This document shows positions 14,373 to 16,301 of a DNA stretch of 16,301 nucleotides, piece by piece; positions within the stretch are counted from its first letter, which is position 1, and each line of letters opens with the position of its first letter. The stretch is taken from positions 1 to 16,301 of the forward strand of contig CAAGJW010000063.1 in assembly GCA_900770215.1 (NCBI GenBank), in the 5' to 3' direction. The notes below the pieces were generated by a model. That model worked only from the letters and a program-made list of their open reading frames with translations. It was not told the origin of the DNA and searched no databases. Position numbers and translations under genes: made by a program. This DNA is from Bacteroidales bacterium (GTDB taxonomy: Bacteria > Bacteroidota > Bacteroidia > Bacteroidales > Muribaculaceae).

Positions 14373-15056
14373 ATGCATTTCAAAATACAATCTATAAAGT
14401 CGCTTTCGTCAAGAACACTGATATTACTGACATTAGCCCTCACGATTATGAGCAGCTGCACGTGCAATACCCATCACTCTAAGGACAAATCAAGCAGCAC
14501 AACCGCCAAGACACGGCAAGAGGCTCCTTTTTATTTCGACGACTATCAAGATGTACAGCTCGCTGCGGCACAAAGATGGGGAATCACTCCTATAGCAAGT
14601 CGCGACACCGATTTCTCTAAGATACCACAGCTGGAGAAAATTGAGACCGGTGACTTGTATACCGTCGAGTACCTGTCACACTCAGTACCCTATCTCACTC
14701 ACCACGCCAAAGCCCTGCTCGACACCATAGCAAGTGCCTTCCAGGACTCACTGGCTGCCCGGCACGCTCAAATCGACAAGATCATTGTCACTTCGGTCAC
14801 GCGCACCATCGAGGATGTGAAGCGGCTGCAACGTGTAAACAGCAACGCTGTGTCGCAATCGTCGCACTGCTATGGCACCACATTTGACATAGCGCACAAC
14901 AACTTTTATGCCGTGAACAAAGAAGGGGAAGAGCTGCCTTACAGCGAGCAGAAATTGATACTGGGTCACGTACTCTACAGGCTGCGCATGCAACACAAGT
15001 GTTGGGTGCTTGTCGAGGAGCGACAGCCGTGCTTCCACATCACTGTGAATTATTAG
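14373..15056 (+). CDS. Lipoprotein with M15-peptidase-like metal motif (DUF5715-like)
   Basis: A 227-residue protein with a lipoprotein signal: hydrophobic stretch TLILLTLALTIMSS then Cys29, followed by a Ser/Thr/Lys-rich linker. It is thus probably anchored in a membrane facing the periplasm. The conserved part starts near residue 50. TSVTR (140-144), S-S-H165-CYGTTF-D172 and CFH222 resemble the SxHxxGxAxD and terminal His signatures of the M15 D-Ala-D-Ala carboxypeptidase/VanY group, where His, Asp and His bind zinc. Glu215 or Glu216 could be the catalytic acid. I place it in the DUF5715 family from memory of similar Bacteroidales proteins. A cell-wall peptidase role is inferred, not shown; the spacing of the last motif differs from classical ExWH. 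Converges on tatC with a 33-base gap. Confidence 0.7.
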   Translation: MHFKIQSIKSLSSRTLILLTLALTIMSSCTCNTHHSKDKSSSTTAKTRQEAPFYFDDYQDVQLAAAQRWGITPIASRDTDFSKIPQLEKIETGDLYTVEYLSHSVPYLTHHAKALLDTIASAFQDSLAARHAQIDKIIVTSVTRTIEDVKRLQRVNSNAVSQSSHCYGTTFDIAHNNFYAVNKEGEELPYSEQKLILGHVLYRLRMQHKCWVLVEERQPCFHITVNY

Positions 15057-15089
15057 ATGGCTGACTTTTGCCTGAGGCGAACCAAGATA

Positions 15090-15917
15090 CTATTGTGCCG
15101 ACACATCTCCATCCTGCTGTGGCTTGACCAACAGAGCACTCAACTCGTATAGAATATAAATGGGCATGAATACAATAGCGAGTGTGAATGGATCGCCAGT
15201 GGGAGTGATGACAGCAGCCAAAATGAGCAAAACCACTATTGCGTGTTTTCGATATTTCTTGAAAAAATCCCGGTGCAGGATTCCAAACTTGCCCAACACC
15301 CATGCTAGCAACGGGAGTTCAAAGACGAGCCCCATGATAAAAATCATCATGAGAAAAGTGTCCATGTAGCTGTCGAGCGAGATCTGGTTGGGAACCAACT
15401 GGCTCACATGATAGTCGGCAAGAAATCTCAAAGTAATGGGAAAAACAATGAAATACCCCACCACAACCCCGAGCAGAAACATCACGAGGCCCAAGCCAAA
15501 AGCTATCTCAAAGCCACGTTTCTCGTTGGGATACAGCGCAGGACTCACGAAGGTCCATAACAGGTAGAGCAAAATGGGGAATGTGAGCACCACAGCAAAC
15601 CAGAAGGACGACGACATGTGGATAAAGAACTGGGAAGCCAACTGAATGTTGATGAGATGCACTTGAAATCCCTGTGTGGAGAAGTCGGGAACAAAAGGCA
15701 AGCCCGTTGTGATTTTTTCGAAAACACGGTACAGTATAAAATCTCCCCTGCACGGAGCCAAAATCACATTGTCAAAGATCTGGGGCATGAACACAAACAG
15801 CACGCATGTGGCTACCACAAGCACAACAATCATCTTGATGAGCACAGCACGCAACGCATCGAGGTGATCCCAAAGCGACATCTCCTCGAGCGGTTCCTTA
15901 CCCTCGTCGTGAGTCAT
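15090..15917 (-). CDS. tatC: Sec-independent protein translocase subunit TatC
   Basis: A 275-residue polytopic inner-membrane protein, the receptor for twin-arginine signal peptides in the Tat pathway for folded proteins. The N-terminal cytoplasmic motif SLWDHLDALR (14-23) matches the family's HLxELR signature. Six hydrophobic segments can be placed at about 25-45, 103-128, 137-162, 186-208, 224-239 and 243-263. The conserved loop LYPNEKR (128-134) and the membrane Glu of FELP (E200) are present, as is the ITPTGDPFT turn (237-245). Between the first two helices there is a longer loop (about 48-100) than in E. coli TatC. It begins two bases after the tatA stop codon, so the two genes are surely co-transcribed. 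Confidence 0.96.
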   Translation of the reverse strand: MTHDEGKEPLEEMSLWDHLDALRAVLIKMIVVLVVATCVLFVFMPQIFDNVILAPCRGDFILYRVFEKITTGLPFVPDFSTQGFQVHLINIQLASQFFIHMSSSFWFAVVLTFPILLYLLWTFVSPALYPNEKRGFEIAFGLGLVMFLLGVVVGYFIVFPITLRFLADYHVSQLVPNQISLDSYMDTFLMMIFIMGLVFELPLLAWVLGKFGILHRDFFKKYRKHAIVVLLILAAVITPTGDPFTLAIVFMPIYILYELSALLVKPQQDGDVSAQ

Positions 15918-15919
15918 TG

Positions 15920-16159
15920 CTATTTTTCAGGTATCTTTTTGTCTTGGTTGAGGGGATCTTTCTTGTCGGTGGAAGTATCGGCATTCCTGATTTCCTCTTC
16001 CACCTCATTCATGCCTTGCTTGAAGCTTTTCACGCCCTTGCCCAGGCCTCGCATGAGTTCAGGTATTTTCCTGCCGCCAAACAACAGCAATATAACAAGC
16101 ACGATAACAATGATCTCTCCCGTGCCAAGATTAAATATCAACAATATCGAATTTAACAT
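15920..16159 (-). CDS. tatA: Twin-arginine translocase subunit TatA/TatE family
   Basis: A 79-residue single-span membrane protein that forms the Tat pore with TatC. Visible features are the polar Glu15 at the start of the membrane helix (GTGEIIVIVLVILLL), the hinge FGGRKIPEL (27-35), an amphipathic helix (about 31-50, GLGKGVKSFKQG) and a charged C-terminal tail. The ATG at 16159 is chosen over the upstream ATG near 16210 because Tat proteins start only a few residues before the helix, and because the longer frame would run across the promoter. No tatB is present; in such minimal TatAC systems one TatA-type subunit may serve both roles. A candidate promoter lies at 16182-16212. Confidence 0.93.
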   Translation of the reverse strand: MLNSILLIFNLGTGEIIVIVLVILLLFGGRKIPELMRGLGKGVKSFKQGMNEVEEEIRNADTSTDKKDPLNQDKKIPEK

Positions 16160-16181
16160 ACTTTTCTGTCTTTTATCTTCA

Positions 16182-16212
16182 CAAAGGTAATGAAAAATAT
16201 GGCAACTCACAA
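16182..16212 (-). promoter_or_regulatory. Bacteroidales-type promoter of tatA-tatC
   Basis: On the minus strand, TTG (16212-16210) is followed after 20 bases by TACCTTTG (16189-16182), a full match to the -33/-7 arrangement. The start of transcription would be near 16175, about 16 bases before the tatA ATG. The micro-ORF at 16222-16254 lies just upstream and would be on this mRNA only if a further upstream promoter is also used. Confidence 0.65.
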
Positions 16213-16221
16213 TAGCCTATT

Positions 16222-16254
16222 TTACTTGAACACAGTAAGCCACGGCTCTTTCAT
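16222..16254 (-). other. Candidate micro-ORF, 10 codons (MKEPWLTVFK), upstream of tatA
   Basis: On the minus strand, ATG (16254-16252) is followed by nine sense codons and TAA (16224-16222). The first five codons are identical, base for base, to those of the micro-ORF at 193-228; the remaining codons differ. An A/T-rich stretch precedes the start. It lies 62 bases upstream of the tatA ATG, in the same direction. No full -7 box is visible upstream before the window ends. Translation and function are unproven; the alternative is that the shared bases are a DNA or RNA element. Confidence 0.3.
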
Positions 16255-16258
16255 TTAA
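16239..16258 (-). repeat. 20-base repeat, right copy (inverted relative to 189-208)
   Basis: Reverse complement of 189-208 without mismatch. Both copies point toward the adjacent gene (tatA here, the first transporter there), so relative to their downstream genes they have the same orientation. Inverted repeats 16 kb apart could also recombine, but at 20 bases this is too short for efficient homologous exchange. Confidence 0.8.
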
Positions 16259-16280
16259 AACAAAAAACAGGCCATAGCGC

Positions 16281-16300
16281 CCCCTGCCCGCTCCGAGGGG
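16281..16300 (-). repeat. GC-rich inverted repeat at window end, possible part of a terminator
   Basis: CCCCT (16281-16285) pairs with AGGGG (16296-16300). Read on the minus strand, this is followed within about 15 bases by a T-run (16268-16263, then 16261-16258 region), as would be expected near the end of a leftward transcript entering from beyond the right edge. The stem is short and may continue outside the window. Confidence 0.25.
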
Positions 16301-16301
16301 A

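Noticed and set aside
15067..15081. Small hairpin TTTGCC/GGCGAA between the lipoprotein gene and tatC
   Set aside because: Six pairs with a 3-base loop and no T-run on either strand; too weak to call a terminator.
189..16258. Window as a mobile element bounded by 20-base terminal inverted repeats
   Set aside because: The content is housekeeping genes (guaB, mutL, surA, tatAC) with no transposase or integrase, and no target duplication was seen; a dispersed regulatory repeat is simpler.

Overview
The window looks like a chromosomal core region of a member of the Bacteroidales (Bacteroidota). The evidence is the -7 promoter boxes of the form TAnnTTTG in front of several genes, A/T-rich start regions without clear Shine-Dalgarno sequences, and protein types typical of the group: a long OstA-like protein, two tandem-parvulin periplasmic isomerases, a DUF5715-like lipoprotein and a TatA/TatC pair without TatB. 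Family level (for example Muribaculaceae or Prevotellaceae) cannot be settled from the sequence alone. There are no tRNA or rRNA genes, no CRISPR array and no transposase.

Layout, left to right. Positions 1-307 hold no ordinary gene but are rich in signals: a strong leftward promoter for a gene outside the window, direct and inverted repeats, and two tiny candidate reading frames. Then come two tandem, rightward, paralogous major-facilitator transporters (308-1942 and 2033-3448) that resemble the MFSD1-like branch, separated by a terminator hairpin. Convergent to them is a leftward block, transcribed in the order surA-like (9550-8195), ostA-like (8174-6258), mutL (6261-4363) and a PHP-type phosphatase (4337-3525). 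Gaps are 20 and 25 bases plus one 4-base overlap, so this is almost certainly one operon. Upstream, also leftward, are a second parvulin isomerase (11719-9785) and guaB (13298-11826), each with its own candidate promoter. Rightward again are a flavodoxin-fold iron-sulfur flavoprotein-like gene (13585-14208) and a lipoprotein with an M15-peptidase-like metal motif (14373-15056). The window closes with leftward tatA-tatC (16159-15090).

Functionally the central part is envelope biogenesis. SurA and the second parvulin protein would chaperone outer-membrane proteins in the periplasm, the OstA-like protein belongs to the LptA/LptD-related lipopolysaccharide transport fold, and TatAC exports folded proteins. 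DNA mismatch repair (mutL) and purine synthesis (guaB) are housekeeping neighbours.

Most of the window is ordinary. The least explained signal is a perfect 20-base repeat near both ends of the window (189-208 and, inverted, 16239-16258). In both places it starts four bases before an ATG and reads into a micro-ORF beginning Met-Lys-Glu-Pro-Trp: 11 codons upstream of the first transporter and 10 codons upstream of tatA. The tail of the first micro-ORF is itself repeated at 44-59, again as the in-frame end of a tiny ORF. This may be a family of leader peptides or a dispersed non-coding element; the sequence alone cannot decide.
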